Positions 16,558 to 26,091 are shown, counted from the stretch's first letter. The stretch is 64,000 bases of DNA from Candidatus Blautia intestinavium (GCA_019113745.1 DXGV01000059.1:1-64000); one strand, 5' to 3'. Notes: generated from the sequence alone by a model not told the origin. Translations and numbers: made by a program.

Positions 16558-18772
16558 AGAGACAAAAACCTTTCATTTATACAATGACAAGATCAGTTAT
16601 CTGATGTGCGTTCTGGAAAACGGACATATGGGACATCTTTACTTTGGGAAGAAGATCCATGACAAAGCGGATTTTTCTTATCTTGTGGAAAAGTACGGGC
16701 GTCCGATGACTTCTTATGTGTTTGAAAACGACAGGACTTTTTCTCTGGAGCATATCCGCCAGGAATATCCGGTGTATGGAAGCACCGATTACCGCCATCC
16801 GGCAGTAGAAATCCTGCAGGAAAACGGAAGCCGTATCATGGATTTCCGGTATGAAGGATACGAGATCACAGAAGGGAAGCCGGAGCTTAAGGGACTTCCG
16901 GCCACATATACGGAATCAGGAAAAGAAGCAAAAACTCTGAAGATCTTTTTAAAAGACGGGCTTACAGGCTGTCGGCTGGAACTCCTGTATACTGTTTTTG
17001 ACAGTGAGGCGGCGGTTGCCAGAAGCGCCTGCCTGCGCAATGAAGGATCGGAGAATCTGCACCTGCTTACCGCCATGAGTCTGAATCTTGATCTTCCTGA
17101 TAAAGATTACATATGGATGCAGCTTTCCGGCGCGTGGGCCAGAGAACGCCACGTGAAAAAACGGATTCTGGAGCAGGGAATCACCGCTGTGGACAGCAGG
17201 CGGGGAAACTCTTCTCATGAACAGAATCCTTTTGTAGCGCTGAAACGTCCTAACGCTACAGAGGGAGCCGGGGAGGTGATCGGCGTCAGCCTGATCTACA
17301 GCGGGAACTTCCGGATACAGGCGGAAGTGGATACCCATGACGTCACACGCGTGACGGCGGGGATCCATCCGGACGGATTTGACTGGAAGCTGGAACCGGG
17401 AGAAGAGTTTCAGACTCCCGAGGCAGTCGTAGTTTATTCCGAAAAGGGGCTGAACGGCATGAGCCAGACTTTTCACCGCCTTTATGGAAGGAGACTGGCA
17501 AGGGGATTCTGGCGAGACCGTCCCAGACCGATCCTTATTAATAACTGGGAAGCTACTTACTTCAACTTTACGGAAGAAAAGCTCCTGAAGATTGCGGAAA
17601 AAGCCAGGGAGTGCGGCGTGGAGCTTTTTGTGCTGGACGACGGATGGTTCGGGAAAAGAAACGGAGAGCATGCAGGACTTGGAGACTGGTATGCAAATCG
17701 GGAGCGTCTGCCGGAAGGGATCCGGGGGCTCTCTGAAAAGATAGAAGCTTTTGGAATGAAATTCGGCCTCTGGTTTGAGCCGGAGATGGTAAACAAGGAT
17801 TCCGATCTGTACCGGGAGCATCCGGACTGGATTCTGCAGACGCCGGGAAGGAATACATCTCATGGAAGATATCAGTATGTCCTTGATTTTTCCAGAGAAG
17901 AGGTTGTGGACTGTATTTACGCAATGATGGAAAAAATCCTTTCCGAATCCAGGATCTCGTATATTAAATGGGATATGAACCGCAGTATTACGGAATGTTA
18001 CAGCGCCACGCTTCCGCCGGACAGGCAGGGAGAGGTATTCCACCGTTATATCCTTGGGGTGTATGATCTTTACGACCGTCTGACGAAGAAATTTCCACAG
18101 GTTCTCTTTGAATCCTGCGCAAGTGGGGGAGGACGGTTTGATCCGGGCCTGCTTTATTATGCGCCGCAGGGCTGGGCCAGCGATGATTCCGACGCTGTAG
18201 AGCGGCTGAAGATCCAGTATGGAACTTCCATGTGCTATCCTGTAAGCAGTATCGGAAGTCATGTTTCCGTAGTGCCGAACCATCAGGTGTTCCGTAATAC
18301 GCCCCTTCATACCAGGGCGAATGTGGCCTGCTTCGGCACCTTTGGGTATGAACTGGACCTGAACCGTCTGCCGGAAGAAGAGCTGGAAGAGGTGAAAAAA
18401 CAGATCGCTTTTATGAAGGAATACAGAGAGCTGCTGCAGTTTGGAACATTCTACAGAATAAAAAGTCCTTTTGAAGGAAACGAGACAGTGTGGATGACGG
18501 TCAGCGACGACCAGAAAACCGCTCTGGTAGGCTATTACCGCGTGCTGAACGGCTCAAATCAGCCTTACAGCCGTGCGCGTCTTCAGGGATTAAATCCTAA
18601 TCTTCTCTATGAAAATATATACAACGGAACGGAAAACTACGGCGACGAACTGATGAATTACGGTCTGATCACTACGGACGGCAGCGCGGGAGAGCTTCCG
18701 GCAGGAAGCGCCTCCTGCACGGATTTTGAATCCAGGATATACATTCTGAGGGCAAAAGAAAACAGCCGGTGA
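16535..18772 (+). CDS. Alpha-galactosidase, glycoside hydrolase family 36
   Basis: A 745-residue cytosolic enzyme releasing terminal alpha-galactose from raffinose-family sugars and melibiose. It has an N-terminal beta-sandwich, a catalytic barrel starting near RPRPILINNWEATYFNF, and a C-terminal beta domain. The predicted nucleophile is Asp480 in IKWDMNR, and the acid/base is Asp550 in GWASDDSDAVERLK; substrate-pocket motifs FVLDDGWFG and FGLWFEPEMV are intact. No signal peptide is seen. The ATG follows AAGGAGAG. No sugar transporter lies beside it; only a broken two-component gene is upstream. Confidence 0.92.
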   Translation: MTEIIFHEETKTFHLYNDKISYLMCVLENGHMGHLYFGKKIHDKADFSYLVEKYGRPMTSYVFENDRTFSLEHIRQEYPVYGSTDYRHPAVEILQENGSRIMDFRYEGYEITEGKPELKGLPATYTESGKEAKTLKIFLKDGLTGCRLELLYTVFDSEAAVARSACLRNEGSENLHLLTAMSLNLDLPDKDYIWMQLSGAWARERHVKKRILEQGITAVDSRRGNSSHEQNPFVALKRPNATEGAGEVIGVSLIYSGNFRIQAEVDTHDVTRVTAGIHPDGFDWKLEPGEEFQTPEAVVVYSEKGLNGMSQTFHRLYGRRLARGFWRDRPRPILINNWEATYFNFTEEKLLKIAEKARECGVELFVLDDGWFGKRNGEHAGLGDWYANRERLPEGIRGLSEKIEAFGMKFGLWFEPEMVNKDSDLYREHPDWILQTPGRNTSHGRYQYVLDFSREEVVDCIYAMMEKILSESRISYIKWDMNRSITECYSATLPPDRQGEVFHRYILGVYDLYDRLTKKFPQVLFESCASGGGRFDPGLLYYAPQGWASDDSDAVERLKIQYGTSMCYPVSSIGSHVSVVPNHQVFRNTPLHTRANVACFGTFGYELDLNRLPEEELEEVKKQIAFMKEYRELLQFGTFYRIKSPFEGNETVWMTVSDDQKTALVGYYRVLNGSNQPYSRARLQGLNPNLLYENIYNGTENYGDELMNYGLITTDGSAGELPAGSASCTDFESRIYILRAKENSR

Positions 18773-18854
18773 TTCCGCACTGGAACTGGAAGGCAGGGCG
18801 AAATATGTATGAATTTGACGAACGATTTTTCTTTGTTCCGGCCCCTCTATAGAG

Positions 18855-18924
18855 TATAATCTGACTTATCAGCAGGAAAATGAGCGCGCCCGAAGGGAGC
18901 ATTCATTTTCACCTGATAAGTCAG
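18855..18924 (+). promoter_or_regulatory. Promoter -10 followed by a long 5'-terminal hairpin
   Basis: TATAAT at 18855-18860 is followed at once by CTGACTTATCAG (18861-18872), which pairs perfectly with CTGATAAGTCAG (18913-18924). Inside, GAAAATGA pairs with TCATTTTC, giving about 20 pairs. The transcript would begin within or just at this hairpin, 23 nt before the next start codon. It could stabilise the mRNA 5' end or act as a DNA operator. Confidence 0.6.
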
Positions 18925-18946
18925 CAATGGAATCAAGGAGGGGATC

Positions 18947-19567
18947 ATGCTGGAAAGAGTTATGGAGCTGCACATACTGCTTTATCTGATGGCTGTTCTG
19001 GGAACAGCGGGAGCAGTAGGGATGTTTGCGGAACACCTTGCCTACAGAAGAGCTATGAGAAAAACAAAAGCGGCGGTAAATCTTAAAGAAAAATGGCTGA
19101 ATCTCTGGAGAACGAGAGACAGGCTTCTGGGCAGGATGAATCTGCTGGTATGGCTTCCTTCTCTTCTGGCAGTAGGCTGTCTGGGACTGGCGCTGTTTTT
19201 TAACTCCAGGATGGAGCAGAGCGAAGGGCTTCCTTTGCAGTATCTTTATATAGGGACGGCGGTTCCGATCGCCCTGCTTCTTTTGCGGCAGGCCCTTGAT
19301 TTTACCTACCGGGAAGAACTTTTGATGAATTCTCTGGCAGATTATATCCAGCAGGTGAAGAACAGGAATGAGGATCCGCCTGCGGCGCGCAAGTTTACTC
19401 CGGCGGCTTCGGTACGGAAAACAGATCCGGCGCTGCGGGAGGAAATGGTGGAGCACATTACGGCCAGCATTCGCCAGACTGCGGCTACAGGAAGCCATTT
19501 CAGCAAGATGCTGAGCCCTGAGGAAGAGGAGATCATGCGGGAGATCATCCGGGAATTTATGGACTGA
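18947..19567 (+). CDS. Uncharacterised membrane protein
   Basis: A 206-residue protein from the ATG at 18947 behind a strong AAGGAGGGG. Three hydrophobic segments are visible: residues about 5-28, 62-84 and 98-115. Between the first and second is a basic stretch (RRAMRKTKAAVNLKEKWLN). The C-terminal 80 residues are soluble and charged, ending EEEEIMREIIREFMD. No family was recognised. It is monocistronic, with its own promoter/hairpin and a terminator. Confidence 0.72.
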   Translation: MLERVMELHILLYLMAVLGTAGAVGMFAEHLAYRRAMRKTKAAVNLKEKWLNLWRTRDRLLGRMNLLVWLPSLLAVGCLGLALFFNSRMEQSEGLPLQYLYIGTAVPIALLLLRQALDFTYREELLMNSLADYIQQVKNRNEDPPAARKFTPAASVRKTDPALREEMVEHITASIRQTAATGSHFSKMLSPEEEEIMREIIREFMD

Positions 19568-19596
19568 CAATTTTATATGGCTATATTTAAGCAGAG

Positions 19597-19630
19597 AACA
19601 GTATAGTAAAAATACTATGCTGTTTTTTGT
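19597..19630 (+). terminator. Intrinsic terminator
   Basis: AACAGTATAGTA at 19597-19608 pairs with TACTATGCTGTT at 19613-19624 (one mismatch), followed by TTTTTTG. It ends the membrane-protein transcript. Confidence 0.8.
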
Positions 19631-19670
19631 TACAATTTGATTTTAGTTTTGAGGCATCTGCTGGTTGTTT

Positions 19671-19713
19671 TTGACTTTCATACGTTTTTTTGTAAGAATA
19701 ACCGTATGAAAGT
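19671..19713 (+). promoter_or_regulatory. Promoter flanked by a palindromic operator (AbiE-type)
   Basis: TTGACT at 19671-19676 and TAAGAA at 19693-19698 form a promoter with a 16-bp spacer. ACTTTCATACG (19674-19684) and CGTATGAAAGT (19703-19713) are perfect inverted copies flanking it. AbiEi antitoxins are known to repress their own promoter through inverted repeats, which matches the gene fragment just downstream. Confidence 0.6.
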
Positions 19714-19725
19714 TGGTGGAGCGTT

Positions 19726-19863
19726 GTGAAACAAAATAAGATTGAAAAATTACTTGTTAATAACAATGGTGTTTTAAAAACTACAGATGTTGTTGCTGGT
19801 ATTGCGAAAGAAACTTTTTACAGATATGTGAAAGAAGCCGGATTCGAAAAAATATCGGGATGA
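19726..19863 (+). pseudogene. Truncated AbiEi-family antitoxin/regulator
   Basis: A GTG start behind GGTGGAG opens a 45-codon frame: KIEKLLVNNNGVLKTTDVVA then GIAKETFYRYVKEAGFEKIS, followed by G and TGA. This is the N-terminal winged-helix of AbiEi-type antitoxins (n.GxLkTsdl...gIsk..fYryVke..feKis.G.Y), but it ends where the body of the protein should continue. No AbiEii toxin follows. A neighbouring frame downstream reads a short Cys-rich tail that was not identified. The operator is well preserved while the gene is broken. Confidence 0.6.
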
Positions 19864-19940
19864 AATAAAACAGTTATGCGGAAGGTGTTACATGGAAAAC
19901 TGTAATAAGTGCTATTTGTGTTCTGTGTGACAGATGTAAT

Positions 19941-20114
19941 CTATAAATACAAAAGTTCCCGGGCTTCTTTGCCGGTGAGGTGCTCGATCGTCATTTCCAG
20001 CATACACAGACCGCCCCATTCCCGCTCAATGGCGGCACGGCGCAATTCTTCTTTTGAGCATAGTTCTTGTGAAAGGGGAAGGATTTTGCTATACTGTTCT
20101 GAGTAAAAAGTCAT
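19941..20114 (-). CDS. Possible small protein (57 residues)
   Basis: A minus-strand frame from the ATG at 20114 encodes a protein with believable composition (SKEELRRAAIEREWGG, then IEHLTGKEARELLYL), suggesting two amphipathic helices. There is no convincing ribosome binding site, and the plus-strand promoter of the next gene (20067-20095) lies inside it. It could be a real small gene or a remnant. No family recognised. Confidence 0.3.
   Translation of the reverse strand: MTFYSEQYSKILPLSQELCSKEELRRAAIEREWGGLCMLEMTIEHLTGKEARELLYL
20067..20095 (+). promoter_or_regulatory. Promoter of the hydroxyacid dehydrogenase gene
   Basis: TTGTGA at 20067-20072, a 17-bp spacer and TATACT at 20090-20095, about 50 bp before the start codon at 20148. 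Confidence 0.6.
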
Positions 20115-20147
20115 GTGAAAATCTTTTTTATTAAGAGGTGAGCATCT

Positions 20148-21152
20148 ATGAATACATCTGGTATGGACAGAAAACAGGAAAATCCTGTGAAAATTGCAAT
20201 TCTCGAGGGGAACAGCCTGGGCGCGGATATGGACTTTTCTCCTTTTTATGAACTGGGCGAAGTTGCTTTTTACCCGAAGACGTCCCCGGAGGAAATGGCG
20301 GAAAGAGTCCGTGACGTGGATATCATTATAGCGAACAAAATTCCCATGTGTGAGGAAACACTGGCACAGGCGGAGAAGCTGAAACTGATCTGCCTTACTG
20401 CGACGGGGATCAATAACCTTGACGGAGATTATCTGGTATCCAGAGGAATCCGGGCATGCAATGTGGCAGGGTATTCCACGGGAGCGGTGGCGCAGCATAC
20501 TTTCGCCCTTCTGCTTTATGTGTGGGAGAAACTGCGCTATTACGATGACTATGTGAAATCCGGCGATTACTCCCGCAGTCAGACTTTTTCCCACTATGCG
20601 GAACGTTTCTTTGAGCTGGAGGGAAAAATATGGGGAATTATCGGAATGGGCGCTATCGGTCAGAAAGTTGCACAGATCGCGGAAGCATTCGGCTGCCGCA
20701 TTCTCTGCTATTCCGCTTCGGGGACAAAGTATGACTTTCCGGAACAGAAGTGGGAACAGGCAGATTTTGACACTCTGCTGAAAGAATCGGACATTATATC
20801 TGTTCATGCGCCTCTGAACCGATATACAGAGAATCTGATCGATCTGGACGCTTTCCGGAAAATGAAAAATACGGCCGTTCTGGTCAATGTTGCCAGAGGA
20901 CCCATTGTAAATGAAGAGGATCTGTACACGGCTCTTGTGGAAAATGAGATCGAGGGAGCGGCTCTTGACGTACTGAAAGAGGAACCCATGGCCCCGGATA
21001 ATCCTCTTCTTAAGATCCAGGACAGCAAAAAGCTTATAATCACTCCTCATATGGCCTGGGCTCCGGTGGAGACGAGGACACGCTGCCGGGACGAGGTAGT
21101 TGAAAATATAAAGGCGTTTCTTGCCGGAAAGGATAGAAACAGGGTTTATTGA
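20148..21152 (+). CDS. D-2-hydroxyacid dehydrogenase
   Basis: A 334-residue NAD-dependent enzyme that interconverts 2-oxoacids and D-2-hydroxyacids. The dinucleotide-binding loop is GIIGMGAIGQKVAQIAEAFG. The catalytic residues sit in NVARGPIVNE (Arg), GAALDVLKEEP (Glu) and ITPHMAWAP (His). The overall sequence is closest to glycerate/hydroxypyruvate reductase-type members, but the substrate cannot be fixed. The ATG follows AAGAGGTGAG. The next gene starts 1 bp after its stop, so the two are co-transcribed. Confidence 0.87.
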   Translation: MNTSGMDRKQENPVKIAILEGNSLGADMDFSPFYELGEVAFYPKTSPEEMAERVRDVDIIIANKIPMCEETLAQAEKLKLICLTATGINNLDGDYLVSRGIRACNVAGYSTGAVAQHTFALLLYVWEKLRYYDDYVKSGDYSRSQTFSHYAERFFELEGKIWGIIGMGAIGQKVAQIAEAFGCRILCYSASGTKYDFPEQKWEQADFDTLLKESDIISVHAPLNRYTENLIDLDAFRKMKNTAVLVNVARGPIVNEEDLYTALVENEIEGAALDVLKEEPMAPDNPLLKIQDSKKLIITPHMAWAPVETRTRCRDEVVENIKAFLAGKDRNRVY

Positions 21153-21153
21153 T

Positions 21154-22224
21154 ATGGGAAAAAAGAGAATTATCTGGATCGAGCTGCTTCGTGTCGCCGC
21201 CTGTATTGCCGTTATCATGCTCCACGCGGCGTCTCAGCATTTCCGGGATACTCCCATAGATACGTTTACCTGGAAGGTATCGAACTTTTACCATGGATTT
21301 ACCCGGTTTGCAGTACCCTGCTTCATCATGATCAGCGGCGCCCTGTATCTGGACAAAAAGCGTACATGGAATCTGAAAAAGCTCTGGCTGAGAAATATCC
21401 TTCCGGTAGCGGCGGCCTATGTGTTCTGGCAGTTATTTTACGGCGTATACCGGATAATGATAACAGGAAGCGTGCCTGTAGGAAGCGCCCGCTTCTTCAA
21501 AAAGCTGCTTGTCTATTTCAGCGACGCCTATTTTCACCTGTGGTATCTGCCGATGCTGATAGGTCTGATGATCCTGACGCCGCTGATATGGGAAATCGTA
21601 AACAGTCCCCGGGGAAAACAATGGGAAGAATATATGATCCTTCTGTTTCTCATCTTTAAGATTACAGTATATACGGTCACCGTTTTCCCGCTGCCGTGGC
21701 TGGAACATATAAAGACCCTGCTCAACACAGTACAGCCCTCATTGGTGACGGATTTTGCCGGGTATTTTATACTGGGGCATTATCTGTATGAATATGGCCT
21801 GCCCGGGAAAGCGGAGCGGGCGGTATATATTCTCGGTCCGGTGACGATACTTCTGGGAATCGTGCTCTGCCAGTGGAGATCCCTGGAGCTGGACCAGCCT
21901 GTACAGGCATTTTACGACAACTATACGCTGGCGGCTTTCTGCTGGAGTTCCGCGGTATTTCTATTTTTTAAAAACGTACTGGGAAAGATACGGTGGAGTG
22001 AAAGACAGGAAAAGACAATATGTTATCTGGGAAGCTGTACCTTCGGCGTTTATCTGATCCATGCGTTCTTCAGGGACATCCTGCACAGACTGGGAATTGA
22101 CAGTATGATGATACAGAATACGGTAATCGCGGTGCCGCTGACAGTGCTGGCGATATTTGCGTTAAGCCTTGCCGCTGTTTCGGTGATGAAACATATACCG
22201 GTGATAAAAAAATGGATCATATAA
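21154..22224 (+). CDS. Membrane acyltransferase, acyltransferase-3 family
   Basis: A 356-residue integral membrane protein with about ten hydrophobic segments. The N-terminus IIWIELLRVAACIAVIMLHA carries the family Arg and the His of the conserved (R)...(I/V)xxHA pattern, and FAVPCFIMISGAL follows as usual for OatA/WecH-like O-acyltransferases. These acylate wall polymers, exopolysaccharides or small molecules at the membrane; the acceptor is unknown. No C-terminal SGNH domain is present. Translation is probably coupled to the dehydrogenase gene. Confidence 0.82.
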   Translation: MGKKRIIWIELLRVAACIAVIMLHAASQHFRDTPIDTFTWKVSNFYHGFTRFAVPCFIMISGALYLDKKRTWNLKKLWLRNILPVAAAYVFWQLFYGVYRIMITGSVPVGSARFFKKLLVYFSDAYFHLWYLPMLIGLMILTPLIWEIVNSPRGKQWEEYMILLFLIFKITVYTVTVFPLPWLEHIKTLLNTVQPSLVTDFAGYFILGHYLYEYGLPGKAERAVYILGPVTILLGIVLCQWRSLELDQPVQAFYDNYTLAAFCWSSAVFLFFKNVLGKIRWSERQEKTICYLGSCTFGVYLIHAFFRDILHRLGIDSMMIQNTVIAVPLTVLAIFALSLAAVSVMKHIPVIKKWII

Positions 22225-22322
22225 TATTTCAGGAGAACTATCTGCCGGAAGACAGAAAAATATTCCGGAGCGTAAAAGCCGAAAGGTATATATCAGAGCG
22301 GTGATCACGGAGGTTGACGGAA

Positions 22323-23198
22323 ATGAAGAACAAAAGAAAAGAGAAACGGCTGCGCAGGGAGGAATTACGAAAAGCAGTACAAATGGAACTGAAAGAACAC
22401 AGAAGCTCGTTTATCGTGTTTTCGGTCCTGCGATTCCTGGTGATCGTCTGCCTTGTGCGTCAGGCGTTCCTTCACAACTATGAGAGCCTTTTTCTCAGTA
22501 TTCTTACATTGCTTTTACTGTATATCCCAAGCTGGATACAGGTAAAGCTGCGGATAGAGATCCCTATAGGGCTGGAGATCGCAATTCTGTGTTTTATTTT
22601 TGCGGCGGAGATCCTGGGAGAGATTAATGCGTTTTATATTATGATCCCCGGATGGGATACGATCCTGCACACCCTGAACGGATTCCTCTGCGCCGCCATA
22701 GGCTTTTCCATGGTGCTGCTTTTAAACAAAAACGAGAGACTGACCTTTGAACTTTCCCCGTTCTTCCTGGCTCTTGTGGCGTTCTGCTTTTCCATGACGG
22801 TAGGCGTTGTCTGGGAGTTTTTTGAATGTGCCGTAGACCAGTTTTTGAAGATGGATATGCAGAAGGACACCGTCATTCATGCGATCAGCAGTGTCATGTT
22901 GGACCCGGCGGGGGGAAATCATCCGGTATCTGTGCGAGACATCGCGGATGTGATCGTGGTGCACAGTGATGGAAGGCAGCAGGCGCTGGGACTTGGCGGC
23001 TATCTGGATATAGGGCTGCTGGATACGATGAAAGATCTTCTCGTGAACTTTATCGGGGCCGTTGTGTTTTCTGTGATCGGCTTTTTCTATGCCAGAGGGC
23101 AGGGGAAAAAGGGACTGATCTCGCTTTTTGTACCCCGGAAAAAGGCGCGGAATAAAGATTATCTCTCTATTGTAAAGCAAACAATGGAGAAAAAATAA
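22323..23198 (+). CDS. YjdF/DUF2238-like membrane protein
   Basis: A 291-residue protein with a basic N-terminal 30 residues and about six membrane segments. The segments PGWDTILHTLNGFLCAAIGF, VGVVWEFFECAVDQFLKMDM and DTMKDLLVNFIGAVVFSVIG match the DUF2238 pattern of conserved His, Glu and Asp within membrane helices. The function of the family is unknown. The start is the ATG at 22323, eight bases after GGAGG; a TTG three codons earlier overlaps that site. It is 98 bp after the acyltransferase gene. Confidence 0.75.
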   Translation: MKNKRKEKRLRREELRKAVQMELKEHRSSFIVFSVLRFLVIVCLVRQAFLHNYESLFLSILTLLLLYIPSWIQVKLRIEIPIGLEIAILCFIFAAEILGEINAFYIMIPGWDTILHTLNGFLCAAIGFSMVLLLNKNERLTFELSPFFLALVAFCFSMTVGVVWEFFECAVDQFLKMDMQKDTVIHAISSVMLDPAGGNHPVSVRDIADVIVVHSDGRQQALGLGGYLDIGLLDTMKDLLVNFIGAVVFSVIGFFYARGQGKKGLISLFVPRKKARNKDYLSIVKQTMEKK

Positions 23199-23211
23199 AA
23201 AGGTTTCGTAT

Positions 23212-23478
23212 TCAGTCCTCTTCGATAACCTGGATTTCCAGATAATCAAAATCAATGTGTTCTATAAAACTGTCCTGTGAAAATCTTGTTCTGGAATGAC
23301 GGCGGAAATCAGCAATGGAGCTGTCAAGCCAGATGGGATTTTCCAGGTCAAACTGATAACAGATTTCTTCCAAGGCACGGAATACCTTGTGCGTTCTTGT
23401 GTCGTCAGAACCGTCGCATATGACGGTATCTTTCACCAGTCGGTTGTGTTTCCATATCTTTCCCCATAAACGGAACAT
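23212..23478 (-). CDS. Conserved small protein of unknown function
   Basis: An 88-residue minus-strand protein with an excellent site (CAGGAGGAAACTGCC before the ATG). It is hydrophilic and contains HKVFRALEEICYQFDLENPI, WLDSSIADFRRHSRTRF and SFIEHIDFDYLEIQVIEED. From recall, proteins of this shape are common in Lachnospiraceae but have no assigned role. It converges on the YjdF-like gene with only 13 bp between the stops. Confidence 0.75.
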   Translation of the reverse strand: MFRLWGKIWKHNRLVKDTVICDGSDDTRTHKVFRALEEICYQFDLENPIWLDSSIADFRRHSRTRFSQDSFIEHIDFDYLEIQVIEED

Positions 23479-23506
23479 GGCAGTTTCCTCCTGACAATAT
23501 AAGCTG

Positions 23507-23551
23507 GCGTTAGTGTACGAGGAGCGTGTCGCCCCTTGTACATTAACGCTA
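23507..23551. repeat. Dispersed palindromic intergenic repeat, copy b (full form)
   Basis: GCGTTAGTGTAC at 23507-23518 pairs with GTACATTAACGC at 23538-23549 (11 of 12). The loop contains GAGGAGCGTGTCGCCCCTT, shared with copy a. This is the most complete copy of the CGCCCCTTGTACATTAACGC type. Confidence 0.7.
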
Positions 23552-23645
23552 CGCTAAGTATATACAGAATCCAGGGAGAAGTAAAGAGCGTCTTTGCGGT
23601 TGAATATACGACAGGGAGGATTTTTCTCCAAATAAATATATCCCA

Positions 23646-23674
23646 TTGCGGATTCTTTAGAAATCTACTATAAT
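23646..23674 (+). promoter_or_regulatory. Promoter of the aconitase-family gene
   Basis: TTGCGG at 23646-23651, a 17-bp spacer and TATAAT at 23669-23674. The leader then contains a hairpin (TGAAA...ACGCCT at 23690-23704 with AGGCGTTTTCA at 23720-23730) and repeat copy c before the start codon at 23827. Confidence 0.6.
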
Positions 23675-23749
23675 AAAGTGGCATGCAGTTGAAAATGAAC
23701 GCCTGCTGTGGAAGAACGGAGGCGTTTTCAGATGTGCAAAATGGAATGA

Positions 23750-23779
23750 TAGCGTGTTGACCCTTGTACATTAACGCTA
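23750..23779. repeat. Dispersed palindromic intergenic repeat, copy c
   Basis: TAGCGTGTTGACCCTTGTAC continues into ATTAACGCTA, matching copies a, b and e apart from single changes. The TAGCGT/ACGCTA ends are complementary. It lies in the untranslated leader of the aconitase-family gene. Confidence 0.65.
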
Positions 23780-23826
23780 AAGCGACATGACAGTTTTGTA
23801 AATGAACAGTGAATGGAGGAATCATT

Positions 23827-26091
23827 ATGAAGTTATACGACAGCGGAGTTTATCTTGTAAACGGCCGTGATATCGTAGAAGAAGGGCGGATGTCTCAGCC
23901 TGTTTCAAAAGAAGAGGCGAAGAAAAATACGATTGCCTATCATATTCTGGAGTCTCATAACACATCCGGAAATATGGAGAAGCTGCAGATAAAATTTGAC
24001 AAGCTGACCTCTCACGATATCACTTTTGTGGGAATCATTCAGACTGCCAGAGCTTCCGGCCTGGAAAAGTTTCCGGTGCCCTATGTGCTGACAAACTGCC
24101 ACAATTCTCTCTGTGCGGTAGGCGGAACGATTAATGAAGACGATCATATGTTTGGACTTACCTGCGCGAAGAAGTACGGCGGCGTATATGTTCCTCCTCA
24201 TCAGGCGGTCATTCATCAGTACGCCCGTGAAATGCTGGCTGAAAGCGGCAAAATGATTCTGGGCTCCGACAGCCATACCCGTTATGGTGCCCTGGGAACC
24301 ATGGCAATGGGAGAGGGCGGTGGAGAGCTGGTAAAGCAGCTTCTGTCGCAGACTTATGATATTAATATGCCGGGAGTGGTAGCCGTTTATCTGAAAGGGG
24401 AACCGCGTCCGGGAGTAGGTCCTCAGGATGTTGCCCTGGCGATCATCGGGAAAGTTTTCGCAAACGGTTATGTGAAGAATAAAGTCATGGAATTTGTGGG
24501 ACCAGGCGTAGCGGGATTAAGCGCGGACTTCCGTATCGGAATCGACGTAATGACTACGGAGACCACCTGCCTTTCCTCTATCTGGCAGACAGATGATAAA
24601 ATTGAAGAATTCTATGAGATACATGGAAGGAAAGAAGCGTACAGAAAGCTTCAGCCAGGTGATACCGCTTATTACGACGGCTGTGTGGAAGTGGACTTAA
24701 GCGAGATAAAGCCCATGATCGCGATGCCGTTCCATCCCAGCAATACATATACCATTGACGAGCTGAATGAGAATCTGGAGGATATCCTTGCAGATGTTGA
24801 GAAAAAGGCGCTGGTAAGTCTGGATGGAAAAGTTGAGTTCAGTTTGAGAGATAAGATTGTTGATGGAAAACTTTATGTAGAGCAGGGGATCATTGCCGGC
24901 TGTGCAGGCGGCGGATTTGAGAATATCTGTGCTGCCGCCGATATTCTGCGCGGCTCAAGCATTGGTTCCGATGCATTTACATTAAGCGTTTATCCGGCAA
25001 GTACGCCGATTTACATGGAGCTGGCGAAGAACGGCGTCCTGGCGGATCTTCTGAAAACAGGAGCTGTTGTTAAGACAGCTTTCTGCGGTCCATGCTTCGG
25101 AGCGGGCGATACTCCGGCCAACAATGCGTTCAGTATCCGCCATACTACGAGAAACTTCCCGAACCGTGAGGGATCCAAGATCCAGAACGGCCAGATTTCT
25201 TCCGTTGCTCTGATGGACGCGAGGTCTATTGCGGCTACAGCGGCGAATAAAGGATTTTTGACTTCAGCGGAAACATATACGGGAGACTATACAAATCAGA
25301 AGTACTTCTTCGACAAAACAATTTATGAAAACCGTATTTTTGACAGCAAAGGCGTCGCCGATCCTTCGGTGGAGATTCATTTCGGACCGAACATCAAGGA
25401 CTGGCCGGCAATGCCGGAACTGGCTGAAAATCTGGTCCTGAAGGTGGTTTCCGAGATCCACGATCCGGTAACGACTACAGATGAGCTGATCCCTTCCGGA
25501 GAAACTTCTTCCTATCGTTCCAATCCTCTGGGACTGGCGGAATTTACTCTGTCGAGAAAAGATCCTGCCTATGTAGGAAGAGCAAAGGAGATCCAGAAGG
25601 CTCAGAAAGCTATTCAGGAGGGTTCCTGTCCTGTAGAGGCCGTTCCGGAGCTTAAGGAAGTAATGGAGACAGTGAACAGCCGTTTCCCGGAAATCGGAAA
25701 GGGAAATCTCGGCGTAGGAAGCACGATTTTCGCGGTGAAGCCCGGAGACGGTTCCGCCCGTGAACAGGCGGCTTCCTGCCAGAAAGTGCTTGGCGGATGG
25801 GCTAATATCGCCAATGAGTATGCGACGAAGCGTTACCGCTCCAATCTGATCAACTGGGGAATGCTTCCCTTTGTGATTCCCGAGGGAGAACTGCCGTTCC
25901 AGAACGGCGATTATCTGCTGTTTCCGGAGATCAGGAAGGCTGTTGCGGAAAAAGCCGCAAGTATCACCGGATATGTGGTAAAACCGGAAGGACTGAAGGA
26001 GTTCCAGGTTACACTGGGCGAGCTGACAGACGACGAACGGGAAATTATTTTACAGGGATGTCTGATCAACTATAACAGAAGCAGGCGGTAA
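23827..26091 (+). CDS. Aconitase-family hydratase
   Basis: A 754-residue Fe-S hydro-lyase related to aconitate hydratase. Cluster ligands are suggested by [14 protein letters not shown], the [10 protein letters not shown] region and [20 protein letters not shown], followed by [11 protein letters not shown] as in aconitases. The [20 protein letters not shown] segment contributes the active site. The sequence is closest to the YbhJ-like hydratase branch, so citrate/isocitrate isomerisation for glutamate synthesis is likely but not certain. The start is ATG 23827; an in-frame ATG six codons earlier overlaps the GGAGG site. It is monocistronic, with promoter and terminator. Confidence 0.85.
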   Translation: MKLYDSGVYLVNGRDIVEEGRMSQPVSKEEAKKNTIAYHILESHNTSGNMEKLQIKFDKLTSHDITFVGIIQTARASGLEKFPVPYVLTNCHNSLCAVGGTINEDDHMFGLTCAKKYGGVYVPPHQAVIHQYAREMLAESGKMILGSDSHTRYGALGTMAMGEGGGELVKQLLSQTYDINMPGVVAVYLKGEPRPGVGPQDVALAIIGKVFANGYVKNKVMEFVGPGVAGLSADFRIGIDVMTTETTCLSSIWQTDDKIEEFYEIHGRKEAYRKLQPGDTAYYDGCVEVDLSEIKPMIAMPFHPSNTYTIDELNENLEDILADVEKKALVSLDGKVEFSLRDKIVDGKLYVEQGIIAGCAGGGFENICAAADILRGSSIGSDAFTLSVYPASTPIYMELAKNGVLADLLKTGAVVKTAFCGPCFGAGDTPANNAFSIRHTTRNFPNREGSKIQNGQISSVALMDARSIAATAANKGFLTSAETYTGDYTNQKYFFDKTIYENRIFDSKGVADPSVEIHFGPNIKDWPAMPELAENLVLKVVSEIHDPVTTTDELIPSGETSSYRSNPLGLAEFTLSRKDPAYVGRAKEIQKAQKAIQEGSCPVEAVPELKEVMETVNSRFPEIGKGNLGVGSTIFAVKPGDGSAREQAASCQKVLGGWANIANEYATKRYRSNLINWGMLPFVIPEGELPFQNGDYLLFPEIRKAVAEKAASITGYVVKPEGLKEFQVTLGELTDDEREIILQGCLINYNRSRR

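Noticed and set aside
20115-21218. Minus-strand frame opposite the hydroxyacid dehydrogenase, running on into the small ORF at 19941
   Set aside because: The part opposite the dehydrogenase is a shadow. Only the last 57 codons, from the ATG at 20114, have protein-like composition, and these are listed separately at low confidence.
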